This document shows, in pieces, positions 1-10,838 of a DNA stretch of 64,000 nucleotides. The notes beneath the pieces are model-generated. The model was not told where the DNA came from. It saw nothing but the letters and a program-made list of their open reading frames with translations, and did no database searches. The translations under genes were made by a program, and so were the position numbers. The DNA comes from Breviolum minutum Mf 1.05b.01. Lineage: Eukaryota > Sar > Dinophyceae > Suessiales > Symbiodiniaceae. Where the stretch lies: assembly GCA_000507305.1 (NCBI GenBank), contig DF239416.1:1-64000 (forward strand), in the 5' to 3' direction. Every line of letters begins with the position of its first letter. The first letter of the stretch is position 1.

Positions 1-265
1 CTGCACTTTTCTTTCAAGGCTTGAAGTTGAGGTGCACTTTTGGTTGCACTTTGTGGTGAAGTGTGGACTTTTTTGTTTTAGGTTGAGGTGATGTAAGAGG
101 TCCTTTGTCTTAGCAGGCATTTTTTTTTCATAACCTTCCACGCAGTCTCATGGCCTTGCACCAATCCAACTAACGTGACCTCCACATGTGGATCATCCCG
201 AGGATGAATCCTCGAGAGATATTCCATGGATCAAATGACACCCGGCCCAACGGGTTGAATCCGCC

Positions 266-793
266 TCACGAGCTGGAACGTTTGGGCCACGAGGCTAGCG
301 ACCTGACTAGCTTACGTTGCTTCCTCCTCAGCCTCCGAAGCTCTTCCTTCCTCCAGAAGTAGTTGATATTCTGCCAGGGACTCCACATAGTGCACGGCAG
401 AGCGATCCATACCAACTTCGGACGGTGCTTCTCAAGGTCATCAATGACAGAGTTCTGCTGATCCAAGCGGAAGAGGTCATGACCATAACGGATGTCACGT
501 GGTTCCAGTACATTGTAACCCTGCGCTGCAAACTCCTCAGTGAGATGGGCGCTACCAGCGAACAGCTCCAACAGATCTGCCCTGTTGGCATAGGTCTCCT
601 CACCAATCAACACAGCACCGATTGCGTCCTTGGTCCTCTCAGCCATAGCGCATGCGAACGCCGACAACGTAACCACCAGCACCAACAGAGTCCTTTTGAC
701 CAGACCCTGCACTCTCTTCTTGGCTGCCCTCTTCATCGGTCTCCTTGGCAGCCTCCTCACATCCTCGAAGTCATCGCCATAGACCAACTTCAC
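266..793 (-). pseudogene. Cytosine-methyltransferase-like domain in the retroelement
   Basis: The 175-codon frame begins with a basic stretch and a hydrophobic helix (LLVLVVTLSAFACAMA). It then carries LLELFAGSAHLTEEF, which fits the SAM-binding motif I (FxGxG-like) of C5 DNA methyltransferases, and VWIALPCTMWSPWQ, which fits motif IV with the catalytic Pro-Cys pair. Motifs VI, VIII, IX and X are not visible before the stop at 266. Retrotransposon-encoded cytosine methyltransferases have been reported from Symbiodinium. That this domain belongs to that group is inference. Activity is unlikely given the frameshifts around it. Confidence 0.5.
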
Positions 794-948
794 TCAGGGA
801 ATCCTCGGTTCAACGGCGGGTACCTCCTCCGCCTTATAGACTTCCTCGCTCTTCCGTTCCTCACCGCTATCCTGAGCGGTCTCCTCTGACTCCTCGGCCT
901 CTGCGATCTTCTTCTTCCTTTTCTCTTCCTTCTTCTTGATTGCTCCAT

Positions 949-1809
949 TCACTTTGCTCCAGTAGGCTCGCCGCTTGACGTAGCTGCGGCTTCCTCCTCG
1001 ATCTTCTTGGCATCCTTCAGCAGTCGAAGTCTCTTCTCCAACTCCGCAATCTCGTCCACCGTGGACATCATAGTCTCCTCCCCAGCAGACGTCACCAGGA
1101 AGTACTCCTCCTCGCTCTCTGGCACCTGCTTCTGCTTCCTGTTCCTGGAAGCGTTGCTCTTCTCGGCTGGTTGCTTGGCGGCTGCCTTCGTCCTCGTTGT
1201 CAGTCCTGGTGCACAGCTCGGAGCAGGTGCTGCTGCCTTTGGTGGCAGCGATGCTCTCGGCGGTGGTGTCGGGGCCAAGAGCTCCGGATTGACGTAGCCT
1301 TCTCCTCTGGACGGTGTTGCCCTCATGCGGTCCGCCCAGCGAGCCAGACGATCGAGGTCTGGGCTGCACTCCTCCGTGCCCTTCCACTCTTTGATCGCCC
1401 ATGCCAGGTAGTCCTCCGGCACCTCCTTGAACAGGTAGTTCTTGTACTGCCCGAACGTGACCACGGAATCTCCCGTAGTCGCCAGACTCTCCCGTAGCAT
1501 CCTCATCAGCAATCCTCTTCCCGCATCCTGCATAAACGGGATCTTCTCCTCTCGGCACCTCTCCTGTAGTTGGAGCAGGGTGTGCTTGCTCAGCCCCAGT
1601 CCTTGCTTGCCTTGAGGTCCACGCATCTCCATGTAGACACTCCTGAGTTCCGGCACCGTCAGATGCGCTCCTTGCTCCTCCAGGGCCTCCAACAACTCTG
1701 CACGGCGCATCTTCCATACTCCTTGTGACATCAGTCGGGGGATCACAAAGAGCTCCGAATTGATCAAAGCGCGAGGGACTCGAGCTTCGCTTGAAACGGC
1801 TTCGGCCAA
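949..1809 (-). pseudogene. Charged linker region of the retroelement polyprotein
   Basis: The 286-codon open frame starts MAEAVSSEARVPRALINSEL. It holds amphipathic helices (MRRAELLEALEEQGAHL), a W-rich stretch (EDYLAWAIKEWKGTEE), a proline/alanine-rich spacer and a coiled-coil tail (DEIAELEKRLRLLKDAKK). It continues the protease frame with a one-base shift and is continued by another frame toward the MTase-like domain. I know no enzymatic role for this region. Its place between protease and MTase-like domain suggests a structural or spacer part of the polyprotein. Confidence 0.45.
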
Positions 1810-2898
1810 TCCATAACATTCTTCCGTGCACCGGCTCTGCGTGCTTCCATTCGTGTTGAAACTTCAGAGGTGGTGCGATAATACATGTAGTGTGACGCAT
1901 CTCATCAAGACGAAGCAACAGCTGGCTCTTCAATGCAAAGTCTTGAGTCTTCCAATGTTGGGGGTCGAAGAATTCCTTTCGGGGAGTGACATGTATTCGA
2001 TCCATGTACTGGTCACCTTCAATCCAGAAATCCCTAAGAGCATCATGTTCCCGCCACCAACCCAAGAACCATTCCGAGCACAAGTTCTCTTCAGTAAGCT
2101 TCTGGTAAACCAAAGCATCCAATTTCTTGGGGTAGAAGAGCTTTTGTGGAAGAGACATTGTGCTCGGTTCTGTAGCAGCATCACGCAGCATGTATGCCAC
2201 CGCGACGGACGGTACATGAATCTCTTGATTGTTCCAATCAAGACCGGTGGGCCAAGGTGGCGGTGGTCCGCGTTGTGCGGCCACTGCAACAGAAGGCAAA
2301 CCAGAAGCGGTCGTGCCAAGATCAACTCGATCCAAACCTAGCTGGGTGAAAGCAGCGCGATGCTCCCCAAGGTTGTAGCTCATCCCAAGCGCAGCCAAAG
2401 CAAAGCGGCTAATCAAGAGGGGCACGTCAGTCTCAATCTCCGCAATCTTGATGAGAAACCACCGGCCGCAGATGGACAGCCATGTGACCCAATCCACCTG
2501 CGATCCAAAGAGCTTGTCGCCACCAAACTTGAAACTCTCATCCTGCTTCACCTCCATGAACGGGATCTTGTTCTCCTTCGCATACTTCCGAAGCTTCCTG
2601 ATTGTAGCCACGCCGGCAAGGGTCCGGCTGCGCAGTCGGTGATGCCATAGATCTCCGCGGTCTCCGCCGTCTCCTCAGCCACATAGATCTCACAGACGTG
2701 TGAGGTCTGTGTGGACGGTTGGTTCCCTTGCTTCCCTTTGTTTGCCGGGCACTCGGGGTCACGGTGCCAGTGGCCACGTCGCTTGCAGACAGAGCAGTAA
2801 GAACGAGCTTTTGCCTGCTTGATACGCTCCTCCTTCGTTGCCTCCACTCGAAACAGTTCCACGAGCTCGAACGAAGGCCTGGTACTTGGACTTGGCAT
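1800..2898 (-). pseudogene. Zinc knuckle and retropepsin-like segment of the retroelement
   Basis: The frame 2898-2548 carries a clear zinc knuckle, CSVCKRRGHWHRDPEC (CX2CX4HX4C), then the string YGITDCAAG, where an aspartic-protease active site would be expected. The sequence then shifts to a 605-codon frame starting at 2611. Its first part reads DVPLLISRFALAALGM, which resembles the C-terminal half of the copia protease, followed by a W-rich conserved stretch around WFLGWWREHDALRDFWIEGD. Around 1800 the plausible frame moves again, so the tail of the 605-codon frame is largely out-of-frame shadow. Confidence 0.55.
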
Positions 2899-3637
2899 TC
2901 TGGAAGGCCACTAACGCCTCATGAGCCTCCGGGTCGCCCTCCGACATGATCTCATCCTCAGCCTCAGAAGCGTCCTCCGGCTCAGTCTCATAGAGCTCGT
3001 CGTGCTCGGCCACCAAAGCTTGCTGCTGATGTCCTCTACGATCTTTGTCTCCTCTCTTGGCCTCCCAAAGACGCCTGTTCATCCGGTCCTGGATGATGGC
3101 GGCTTCTTGCAGTTTGGCCAGGGAGTACTGGTTGCCCGTAGAACTCAGCAGATTCAGCTCGGCACTGTTGTCCAGCCTGAGCTTGTCAAGGTACCACCAT
3201 GCCTGGCACACATCTGGCAGATTGCATCCGACCTCCTTGAGTCGGGACAACTGCTTCCTGGTTGAACTCACGGATGTCCTGATTGTAGTTCTTCCGCAGC
3301 ATCTTGAAGAACTCGGACATGCATCGCCCGACCTTCACCACTTCACGGTCCAGATACTTCTCGGACACCCATGTAGTGAAGACCTCCACACCCTTGCACT
3401 CGTCGCCGTGGGTGCGCTAGCCGTAGGCGTCGTCCACCATGTAGTAGCTTGCTGCATATACCACTCAGCCCATTCCTCTGCAGTCCACCTATTCCAATCC
3501 GAAGCGCCACTAGCTTGTCCCAAAGTAGTTGCCGTAGGATCGGTGTTTCCACCGCTGCCGACACTACCACTCCAAGCGCCCTCTGGCCCTTCAGTCTCGA
3601 TAGGATCCCCTTCTGCAGCTAAAGTCGGGGCCGGCAT
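2759..3637 (-). pseudogene. Gag-like region of the retroelement, frameshifted
   Basis: Three overlapping minus-strand frames continue one another: 3637-3335, 3389-3186 and 3271-2759. The last contains the gag-like string LKEVGCNLPDVCQAWWYLDK followed by DKLRLDNSAELNLL, a helical capsid-type segment seen in copia-like elements. The first is rich in W, E and T. At least two frameshifts break the frame, so no functional Gag is encoded. The assignment rests on family resemblance from memory. Confidence 0.55.
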
Positions 3638-3868
3638 AGAAATGCCACAAGGTCCTGATCCAGCAACCGCAAGGTTACCGGTCAGGCTCCGCTACCAATG
3701 TAAACTGATAAGGGGTGATGCAAACCCACAAGAAACGCAGCTCAGCAAAGCCTGAAAGGTGCAAACATGTTTTGCCTCACAAAAGAAGGTCCGTGTGCCT
3801 CGAGAGGGAAATGCCAGCGATATGCTTGGTCTTACATGAATGTGACAAGGTGAATGGGCAAGCTTTAC

Positions 3869-3950
3869 AAGTATATTTACCTACATTTACCATCATTTGC
3901 CCTAAAATCAACCAAATGTAGGTAAATATACCAGTCCCATGGATCCTATC
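3869..3950. repeat. Hairpin element, family FB-C
   Basis: Arms read GTATATTTACCTACATTT and AAATGTAGGTAAATATAC, followed by CCAGTCCCATGGATCC. Six full or near-full relatives lie elsewhere in the window, plus one interrupted copy. Confidence 0.75.
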
Positions 3951-4232
3951 AGAATCAATGATAGACTCTCAAGTTGACCGAAAATCCCCTTTAAACTCAT
4001 GGATTTCGATGCGTTTCTTAGTCTAAAAGGTATGCCACTTGCCACTTCCTCACGTGCCCCTGCCACTTGCGACATTGGCACATTGGCACATGGGCATTTT
4101 CTTGCTGGGAGCCGATGAGGTGTTTGTACAAGCCACGGAGCAAGAGTTCAGAAGCCATTGCCGAGGCTGAGGGATTCTGTAGGGTTACGACCTCGTTTAC
4201 GACTCCCCTAAATCGTTACCGTCGTACCATGA

Positions 4233-4341
4233 CTAGGTGGTGGTTTGACACATATTTTTTATTTTCACCCCGAAACCCTGAAGAAATGATCCCATTTGAC
4301 GAGCATGTTTTTCAAATGGGTTGGTTCAACCACCAGCTAAA
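4233..4341. repeat. Hairpin element, family FB-A
   Basis: It starts CTAGGTGGTGGTTTG and ends GGTTCAACCACCAGCTAA, with the family's inner boxes TTATTTTCACCCC and TTTGACGAGCAT. This is the most abundant family in the window, with about 17 full or partial copies. Confidence 0.8.
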
Positions 4342-4562
4342 TGAGCATCATGATCATTCTCAATCATGATTCCCACGTTTGGGATGCATTATTATGCATA
4401 CTCTGCAACAACTTCCCTTGAACTTGGCTTCTAGATTTCGGAGCCATGGCTGGAACACGTTGATTGAGAACATGTGTAAGAAACGGACATTTCTCGACGA
4501 TACTGGTACTCGTACAAACTCCATCCACCTCTCATCCATCCCCACAAAAAAGTAAGGCTAAT

Positions 4563-4712
4563 TGAGCAATGAAAAAAACAACTGGTTGTTTAGGGTATAT
4601 ACGGGAGTATACTACCCAATGAAATGGGGATTATAATAAACCTTTATAAGGATCCCTATTAAACAACCAATATAGTGAAAAGTGAGGGACCCCGGGTTTC
4701 TTTCGTGGCTCA
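4563..4712. repeat. Hairpin element, family FB-E
   Basis: The ends are TGAGCAATGAAAAAAA and TTTCGTGGCTCA. Inside are CTGGTTGTTTAG and CTATTAAACAACCA as a second inverted pair, around a GGGATTATAATAAACC core. Confidence 0.75.
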
Positions 4713-4871
4713 TTTGGTGACAACCCACTACATGGTGGGTCCCTGTCATAAATGGGGATATAACCCCTATAAATGGCCTTATAGATGGGTAACTGGAGTC
4801 ATAAACCTACTTATTGGAGTTATTGAGATGTTTTCTTCACATCTTGGTGTGTGTGTGTGTGTGTTGCAAAG

Positions 4872-4940
4872 GAAGAAGCTTTGGCCAAGAAACATTACGA
4901 AGTGTTGGCCGCCAAGCTGAAGAAGACTGAGGAGCCGCCG
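4872..4940 (+). CDS. Candidate exon, coiled-coil gene (most upstream seen)
   Basis: The frame reads EEALAKKHYEVLAAKL then KKTEEPP, a charged heptad-like helix. Codon use and GC content stand out from the AT-rich surroundings. The acceptor would be GCAAAG|G just after a GT run. The donor is unclear: GT at 4945, GC at 4952 and a GA are all possible and give different phases. The gene's start codon was not found, so the 5' end probably lies further upstream. Confidence 0.45.
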
Positions 4941-5349
4941 AGATGTGAGATGCGTGCCATCGGTTGATACTGGGGTGAGGGTTGAATGAATGGATGGACC
5001 TGGAATAGAATGTTAGGTATGGAATGGTTGAACTTGCAACGGATTTTTTGTCATGTAAATCCCAACTACCCATCAAAATCTCTAGCAGAAAGCGAAGAAA
5101 GGCACGTGCCTTTTGACTTGGCACCATAAATATATGCAAGTTTTTTCCAGATGGATTTCGTTGAATGTTTTTAGTTGTTGCTTAGTTTGAAATAGATGAA
5201 CTTTTGTCGTTGGGAATAACATTGGGCTTGAAGTTATGGAAGATGTAGCTGAATATTCCAGTCCCATGGAGCATATATGGGTTTGATGAAACAAGGTTCA
5301 AGTATTCAGAAACAAGGCCTCTGTTTTTTGTGTCCTTGTTCCTTCGCAG

Positions 5350-5463
5350 GACTTGGAATCACAGGTCTATGGTCTATTGGAGGCCCAAGGATCAAGTGAA
5401 TCAAGTGAATCAAGTGACCATGACCTGACTACAAGAGAAAAACAAAAACACTTGTTGGTTGAG
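5350..5463 (+). CDS. Candidate exon, coiled-coil gene
   Basis: Acceptor TTCGCAG|G and donor GAG|GTATGT bound 38 codons with phase 0 at both ends. The reading is DLESQVYGLLEAQG, then a serine/glutamate run from three ATCAAGTGA repeats (SSESSESSD), then KQKHLLVE. The serine-rich part looks disordered and the rest helical. Both splice sites are good, so this is one of the firmest exons. Confidence 0.6.
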
Positions 5464-5866
5464 GTATGTAGTATACCCGCCTCTGTTTGAATTTGATAGA
5501 GAGGATCATGAAAAAAGTGTATATACCGTATATACTGGTCCCTACAGTAGATAGTTGAAACTACCTTCATTTTCCTTTATTGTAGGACACTGTTTTTGAA
5601 TCACCCATTATGTTATGTGCGTAAATATGAACCAATCAGTTTACTGAGATGAGATCATTAGTTCTTTTTTCGTTTTCTCCAAAATGATTTGAGTGAAGGG
5701 ACGGACGGCACATGGATTGTGGCTTCAGTATTAAAAAAACGCACGAACATCAAGTTAAAGTGATATTTGGAACCCGGCGACCAACTGGTGATATTAACTA
5801 ACGGTGGCACCTATGTCTTTCCATCAGCGAGTCGGGTTCTCTTTTATTTCCAGGGTGACCCTTGAG

Positions 5867-5917
5867 GATCTGAAGAAACTCACAGCTTTTCAAGCACCTG
5901 AAACACCAGGGGCCCCG
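5867..5917 (+). CDS. Candidate exon, coiled-coil gene
   Basis: Seventeen codons read DLKKLTAFQAPETPGAP. The acceptor is CTTGAG|G and the donor CCG|GTTGGT, phase 0 to phase 0, matching the exon before. An alternative acceptor 14 bases upstream (TTTCCAG|G) would add VTLE but break phase with the previous exon. Confidence 0.45.
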
Positions 5918-7662
5918 GTTGGTTCAGATTCGAGTTGGGCCTTTTTTGGGGGTTTTCGAAGTCCTGCCTTTTTTGGGGGCAAGGTTTTGGGGAAATTTTG
6001 GGGAGGAGAGAATTTTATCTTTGAAGATTTGGGTCATCAGATTTTTATAGGCACAAAGGTTAGCAGAAAATGAAATGCACTGTTGTTATATAAGCGTAGA
6101 AAATTAGACAACCAGTGATTAATCTGGACTTGAACCATGACAAACAGAAACCTCCGCTTCGGAAAGATCGATTGGTCAACAACCTATGACATGCCTGCTT
6201 AGTAAGATGAGGAAATGTTTACCTGATGACGTTTTAATGTTTTCCCTAGGTTGCAATGTGCATTGCCCGCTGAGTACACAAAACTCATGACAATGACAGC
6301 AGCAACAGCAACAACAACAACAACAACAACACCAACACCAACCACCCCCACACCCACACCCACAACCACCACAATTGTACCCACACCCACAAGCTTAAGT
6401 CTTTCACTAATCTTGCTACCGCCCAGGATCATTTTGATCGACCCAGCTGTGCAAAATACATGCGAAGATGTTACTATGCCAGTCCACTGGGTCACGTTCA
6501 AGGCCTCCTGGACAGGCGACCGGTCGTTGTGGGTTTTGGAGGTGTGGTTTTTTTGGAGTCCAGAAATCACCAGATAGATACGTATAAATCCATAGATTCT
6601 ATCATTTGCGTTTCAATTTCCATTACACCCTGGAAAATCATGCATGGAGGTTTGGTTCAGATGATTCTTCCGGTTTCGATTGGGTGAGTTTTAGGTTCCA
6701 CCAGCCGTCCATGTTCAGGGGTGTATCTTTCATACTCTCATAGACCCTTTTTTTGAAGTGGTAGTCTTGGGGGTGGTGTTTCTGGGGTTTCTATTATTTA
6801 TTGGTGAGACTCCATCTTCTGTCAGCTATGATGTCCTTCTATCCGAATACCGTCGCCAACAATCTAGGTGGTGTCAACTGGAGACCAACGGACTCCAACA
6901 CCATTGACACCGTTATATACTGCAAAATAAAACGAAGTCGAGTTGGAGTCGACTTGGAAAAAGATCATACTACCCTAACAATCCACACCCCTTCTATTGC
7001 AACACCAAACCCTCCTAATGACACCCCTCAACCCTCAAAACACCCCATGACATCCCAAGGTTTTTGATGGGGTAGGCAATCAGAACGACGCTCTTCGCTG
7101 TTCCTGGCTCCAGTTGGTAACCAAAACGACGGTGTTGTTGTTGGAGGCCAACCCACTCACGCAGGGTTTGATCAAACAACCTGACAACATGTATTTGATG
7201 AAATTGTGTAGTGACAGACCTTTTGATGAAGCACATAATAAACAAGGATCTGAAAGCTGAGTTTTATATCGGGAATTTATTCCCATTGTAATATCGCAAC
7301 TTGGAAGCTGTCAATGGTCCAGAAGTGTCACCAGAACAATAAACTCGAATTCTTGGAATATGCTGATGGTTTCAAGCTTACGACGAAACACTAAGATTCG
7401 TTGCGCCATGAAAGCGTGGAAAAAACACCAAGTCAGAGCACCAACAGCTGTCCAACGTAGCCAAGATGCTGCTTTCTGTAGCCATCTCAGTGAATTAAGA
7501 TGATCATGAAATGGCTTGGTGTCAATGAATTCCCACATGATCCCAAGGTTGTTTTAATTGTTTGTTGTTTGTATGTTCATGATGTTTTTTTATACATGAC
7601 CTGCAGATACCAAAAGGGTGTGCGGTTCAGTGATTTGCCAACCCAGCATTTCAATCCAGCAG
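5918..7662. other. Intron, mostly low-complexity and unique AT-rich DNA
   Basis: It holds an ACA/CCA microsatellite (6290-6386) and a probable FB-H-like hairpin (6623-6725) with ends TACACCCTGG and CAGGGGTGTA. No other coding sequence is supported. The T- and V-rich open frames over the microsatellite are artefacts. Confidence 0.5.
6290..6386. repeat. ACA/CCA-rich microsatellite
   Basis: Runs of ACA triplets pass into CCACACCCA-type repeats. Long open frames of threonine or valine on the two strands come only from this low-complexity sequence. Confidence 0.85.
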
Positions 7663-7734
7663 ATTCTAGATGGCCCCAAAGCATATCAAAAGTCCCTTCC
7701 ACGTTGCGTGGATGATTTATCCGCATACCTTCAG
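7663..7734 (+). CDS. Candidate exon, coiled-coil gene
   Basis: Twenty-four codons read ILDGPKAYQKSLPRCVDD then LSAYLQ. The acceptor is CCAGCAG|A and the donor CAG|GTAGAT, phase 0 to phase 0. The same frame is open back to another good acceptor (CTGCAG at 7601-7606), which would add about 18 codons but require a different phase. The shorter form is preferred for phase continuity. Confidence 0.55.
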
Positions 7735-8456
7735 GTAGATTCACTTAAAAAAAAAACATGCATTTTGGAGTCGTGAATATTCGAAAAGTGGAGATGAAGA
7801 AATCGCACACTTAGCCTGAGATTTTGATAAAGACTTGTAGCTTTGGAATCATAATTTAACTTCGCAATTTGCTGTTTTTGAGTCTTTGTTTTGCATTGGC
7901 ACCTGAGATGATTTCGAAAACGAAAAGACTGAGATTTCTTTGTGCAAAACTTGGCCGCTGGAGAACTCCTTTTTGGGGTGCAATTTCGGCCTATTTTCAG
8001 GTGCTAAAAAGCTCTTAGTTTCAGGGAGGGTTATGTCAACAGATTCTTGGTGGAAATCTTGGCTCGTCCACCGTTTGGTTCCTCGAGCGTGACGCGAAGC
8101 TGGTAATTCGAAAAAAAAATAGAAACAGCTGATAACCTTGCCCAAGCCAAAGGACAACAAACAAACGAAACAATGAAACATTCTGCACTTCAGATTTTTC
8201 AATGTTTTTTTTTCATATTTCATTCTCTCCTATAATGGTCACTATCAACATGTACAACAAGATGTCCTAATGAGTATTTGCAAGTTGATATTAACAAATT
8301 GTCAAAAAAAGAACATAGGTACAACCTTGTTTGAAGCAAGAAAAACGAACTTTTTACGCACCAACTCCATCCAAGTCCATCCAACTCCTTGTTTTTTTCC
8401 AAGCAAACATGGCATGACCCGCGGCGATCTTCACGGAAGCCTTACCGCGATCTCAG

Positions 8457-8558
8457 CGGATGGCCCGTTGTGCACGGACCATCGGCGAAAGCCTCCCTCG
8501 GCGGAGGGCCTGGGCGGACATCACCAGTGACGAAGAAGAAGAGGCGGCACTTCCTGCC
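8457..8558 (+). CDS. Candidate exon, coiled-coil gene, acidic/basic linker
   Basis: Thirty-four codons read RMARCARTIGESLPRRRAW then ADITSDEEEEAALPA. The acceptor is ATCTCAG|C and the donor GCC|GTTTGG, phase 0 to phase 0. Local GC content is high. The RRRAWADI-SDEEEE pattern is typical of disordered linkers in dinoflagellate proteins. An in-frame TGA about 40 bases upstream of the acceptor excludes a much longer exon in this frame. Confidence 0.6.
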
Positions 8559-9751
8559 GTTTGGGTCTTGTTGGGGGGGGGGACCACTTTTTATGGCTTC
8601 CGAAAAAGAAGGGATTGAAGCAAAAACAAACCTGGAAAAAACAAGATGGTTATATAGAAAAAGGAATGTGTTCTTATTTTTTTGTTGTCAGGAAAATGAG
8701 GACGGCTGGTTTTTGTTAAGGTTTGTTCAAGTTGATAAGAACTTCAGGTGTATCTCTGGTTTTCTGGTGGATGTGTTTTTGTTCATACTGAAGCAACACC
8801 CAAGTGGTCCAAGTGTAGAAGAAGTTTGACTTTATCCCATTTTGGTTCAAAACTGGTGCAAAGTGTCAACAATTTGATGAAAACACAAGATGGTAAAAGT
8901 AGATGTCGATCGCCACTCGCCAAATTTGTGTATAGTAAAGAGCCCTAACATTATATCAACCAACACCTGGGAGAAAACAATGGAGGCAAGTGTAATGAAC
9001 TTGGCATTCAATGCCACAATTGGTCCTTAACAAGCAGGTTTCTCCCTCCAGATCAATGAAAAATGATTGGGTTGTATAGGGGGTGGTTTTTTCCCTACCC
9101 TTGGTTGTAGGGTCATTGATCAACCAGGATGCGAGTTGGTGAGTTTTCACCATAAAAATTCTGACAGAACATGGTGGGTTTTTTGGAATTGGAATGATTT
9201 CCACGATTGGCTAGTGATTGGCTTAGGCTAAGCATGCATGGTTAGCCTTTAAACATTTGGGTGATTATACATACATATGATATACACAAATTTTCGTAGG
9301 AAAGACAAAGCTTGCTTGAACTTGAAAATATCATCTTTGGCCATGTGAATAAAAGATTCCTTTAAGTTTTGGAACATTGGATGCTACCAGGTGGGCCCAA
9401 AAACCAGTTGTAAATGGGGTGAAATTTCCCACCCCAGTAAGCCAATTTGTAGAGCTTATATTGATTGTTCAGAAATCCCATTCCACAACCACCTTTTTTG
9501 GGATGTATCAAAAAATAATAAAACTCTGTAAATAATGGTGATGTCCAACTACCAATCAACCTCCCTCAACTGGTGAGTGAGTTGAAACCTGAGTTCTTCC
9601 GCCATCCGTCCAGTAACTCCACTTATAACTCGTTTTTTGGACCCACCGAAAGTAGCATCAACAGCTACTGTGGATCACCCTTGCCCCCCAAAGAGTCGCT
9701 GAAAACCGTGATGTCTCACAGGAGCCTGCAGTCTTTACATTAGCATTTCAG
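8559..9751. other. Intron, one partial hairpin repeat
   Basis: The sequence is AT-rich without convincing exons. It contains a partial FB-L element at about 9385-9440 (GTTGTAAATGGGGTGAAAT). The remainder looks unique. Confidence 0.45.
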
Positions 9752-9787
9752 GCACCGGTGTGGATCCACAGATTTTCGCTGGAAGAC
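9752..9787 (+). CDS. Possible short exon, coiled-coil gene
   Basis: A pyrimidine-rich tract and TTTCAG|G precede twelve codons, APVWIHRFSLED. A GC donor (GAC|GCACCT) would keep phase 0. The exon is short, the donor is non-canonical and another frame (TGVDPQIFAGR) is also open, so this is weak. Confidence 0.25.
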
Positions 9788-10153
9788 GCACCTACTTGGA
9801 GGATGGGCTCCTAGTGGATGTAAGAGGGGATCACCATCAATGTATATATAAGCCATGAGAAAAAGGGCCACTTGGAAGGGGTCCAAAACAACCCTAGGGG
9901 ACTTATGAACCATAGATTTTACTCAGCTGGAAGACTGAAATCTCCGGTGACCTAACATAGCCATGGAAAATGGACCCATTTGAAGATGTATCTTATAAAA
10001 AATGGGGATTTTCCAATGTCATGTTAGTTGACCGGAGGGTAGACTCCTGAAAACGAACCGCTGGAAGGAACGTGAAATTACCCTTCATCGAAATCCGGAA
10101 ATTCATTCGAAGCATCCGCCTCCATTTCTGGCTTCAAAGTGTTCATTTTCCAG

Positions 10154-10310
10154 GGTGCATCAACCCCCAATCCATGGCTTGCAGCAGGTTTCCAAGCAGA
10201 TCCTTTTTCTATTTTGGATTGCTTGGAGCATGCTAGAAGGTTGTGTTGCAAGTTTCTTAGAATGATGGAGTCAAACCAACAGATAAAGTTAGCTGAACTA
10301 CAAAAAAAGA
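10154..10310 (+). CDS. Candidate exon, coiled-coil gene, next to spliced-leader relict
   Basis: After TTTTCCAG|G the frame reads GASTPNPWLAAGFQADPFS, then an alpha-helical part with LEHARRLCCKFLRMM and NQQIKLAELQKK. It enters in phase 0, as the preceding exon needs. No clear donor is seen; AAA|GTTAGC at 10288 is one option. The frame runs on through the spliced-leader-like sequence at 10311-10338, which is probably chance read-through into an inserted cDNA. Confidence 0.4.
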
Positions 10311-10338
10311 CCATTTTGGCTCAAGAATTTTGGCTCAG
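10311..10338 (+). other. Tandem relict of the dinoflagellate spliced leader
   Basis: CCATTTTGGCTCAAG exactly matches the 3' 15 bases of the 22-nt dinoflagellate spliced leader. It is followed directly by AATTTTGGCTCAG, a second, slightly decayed copy, and then ATGG. Such stacked truncated leaders mark mRNAs that were trans-spliced, reverse-transcribed, reinserted and trans-spliced again. It sits just 5' of the truncated RT/RNase H copy. A chance match to 15 specified bases in 64 kb is very unlikely. Confidence 0.75.
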
Positions 10339-10538
10339 ATGGTTCGTTGGTTCAAGTCGCTCCAGAGGCTTGCCTTGCTCCCAATGATGACCAGCCTTCA
10401 GCTGGCGCTGACATCGTTTGACAGCTGCAACTGCACCAGAGGAACCTTCTCCTTTGAGCAGCCAGACAACAAATCCAGAGGCAGGCCAGTTCGCAGTCAC
10501 TCGGATTGAGGCGAAGGTTGACATGGCTTTGAAGACCC

Positions 10539-10838
10539 TTGGGACTGAACCTTTCCAAATCGTGTGGATTTTCAACGTGCAAGATCACTAGGAAGTCTCT
10601 TGCGGTCTCCCTCCCGCAACTGAAAATTGAAGACAACATTGTTCTTTTGGGCACCTGCATCAAGACCAATGCCAAGAGGTGGACAAAAAATGCTTCTAAT
10701 GATTTCCATGTCTTGACTATCATTCTCCACGACATTGATAGCCTACCTGTGGGACATCGAGCTAAGCTGCGACTTATCGGAAGTAAGGTCATTCCAAAGC
10801 TCACATTCCATCCTGAACTCAACCCGTGGCCCGTATGA
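10539..10838 (+). pseudogene. Reverse transcriptase thumb region, LINE-type
   Basis: The frame reads LGLNLSKSCGFST near its start, matching the LNLSKT-type box after the RT palm, then IEDNIVLLGTCIKT and LPVGHRAKLRLIGSKVIPKL, typical of the thumb/connection region in dinoflagellate LINEs. It stops at 10838, and the following frame carries on in a shifted register. There is no ATG of its own and no catalytic palm upstream. Confidence 0.55.

Larger units (their letters stand above)
1..3700 (-). mobile_element. Degenerate copia-like dinoflagellate retroelement, partial
   Basis: Minus-strand reading gives, in order, a gag-like region, a CCHC zinc knuckle, a retropepsin-like segment, a long charged linker and a methyltransferase-like domain. 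This order is typical of dinoflagellate copia-type polyproteins as I remember them. The frame changes at least five times, so this copy is dead. Integrase, reverse transcriptase and RNase H would lie to the left of base 1 and are not seen. No LTR could be recognised. Composition is much GC-richer than the DNA that follows, which fits insertion into an intron or spacer. The hairpin repeats that crowd the rest of the window are absent here. Confidence 0.7.
3700..4870. other. Spacer or intron with hairpin repeats
   Basis: No convincing coding sequence is seen. The first 150 bases may be the untranslated 5' flank of the minus-strand retroelement. The rest holds hairpin elements FB-C (3869-3950), FB-A (4233-4341) and FB-E (4563-4712), then a GT run (about 4846-4864) directly before the first exon candidate. 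Confidence 0.5.

Noticed and set aside
317..889. 190-codon plus-strand frame
   Set aside because: It is the reverse shadow of the retroelement's MTase-like region and has no recognisable domain.
6199..6577. Threonine-rich and valine-rich frames on the two strands
   Set aside because: They arise from the ACA/CCA microsatellite. No splice sites or codon bias support them.
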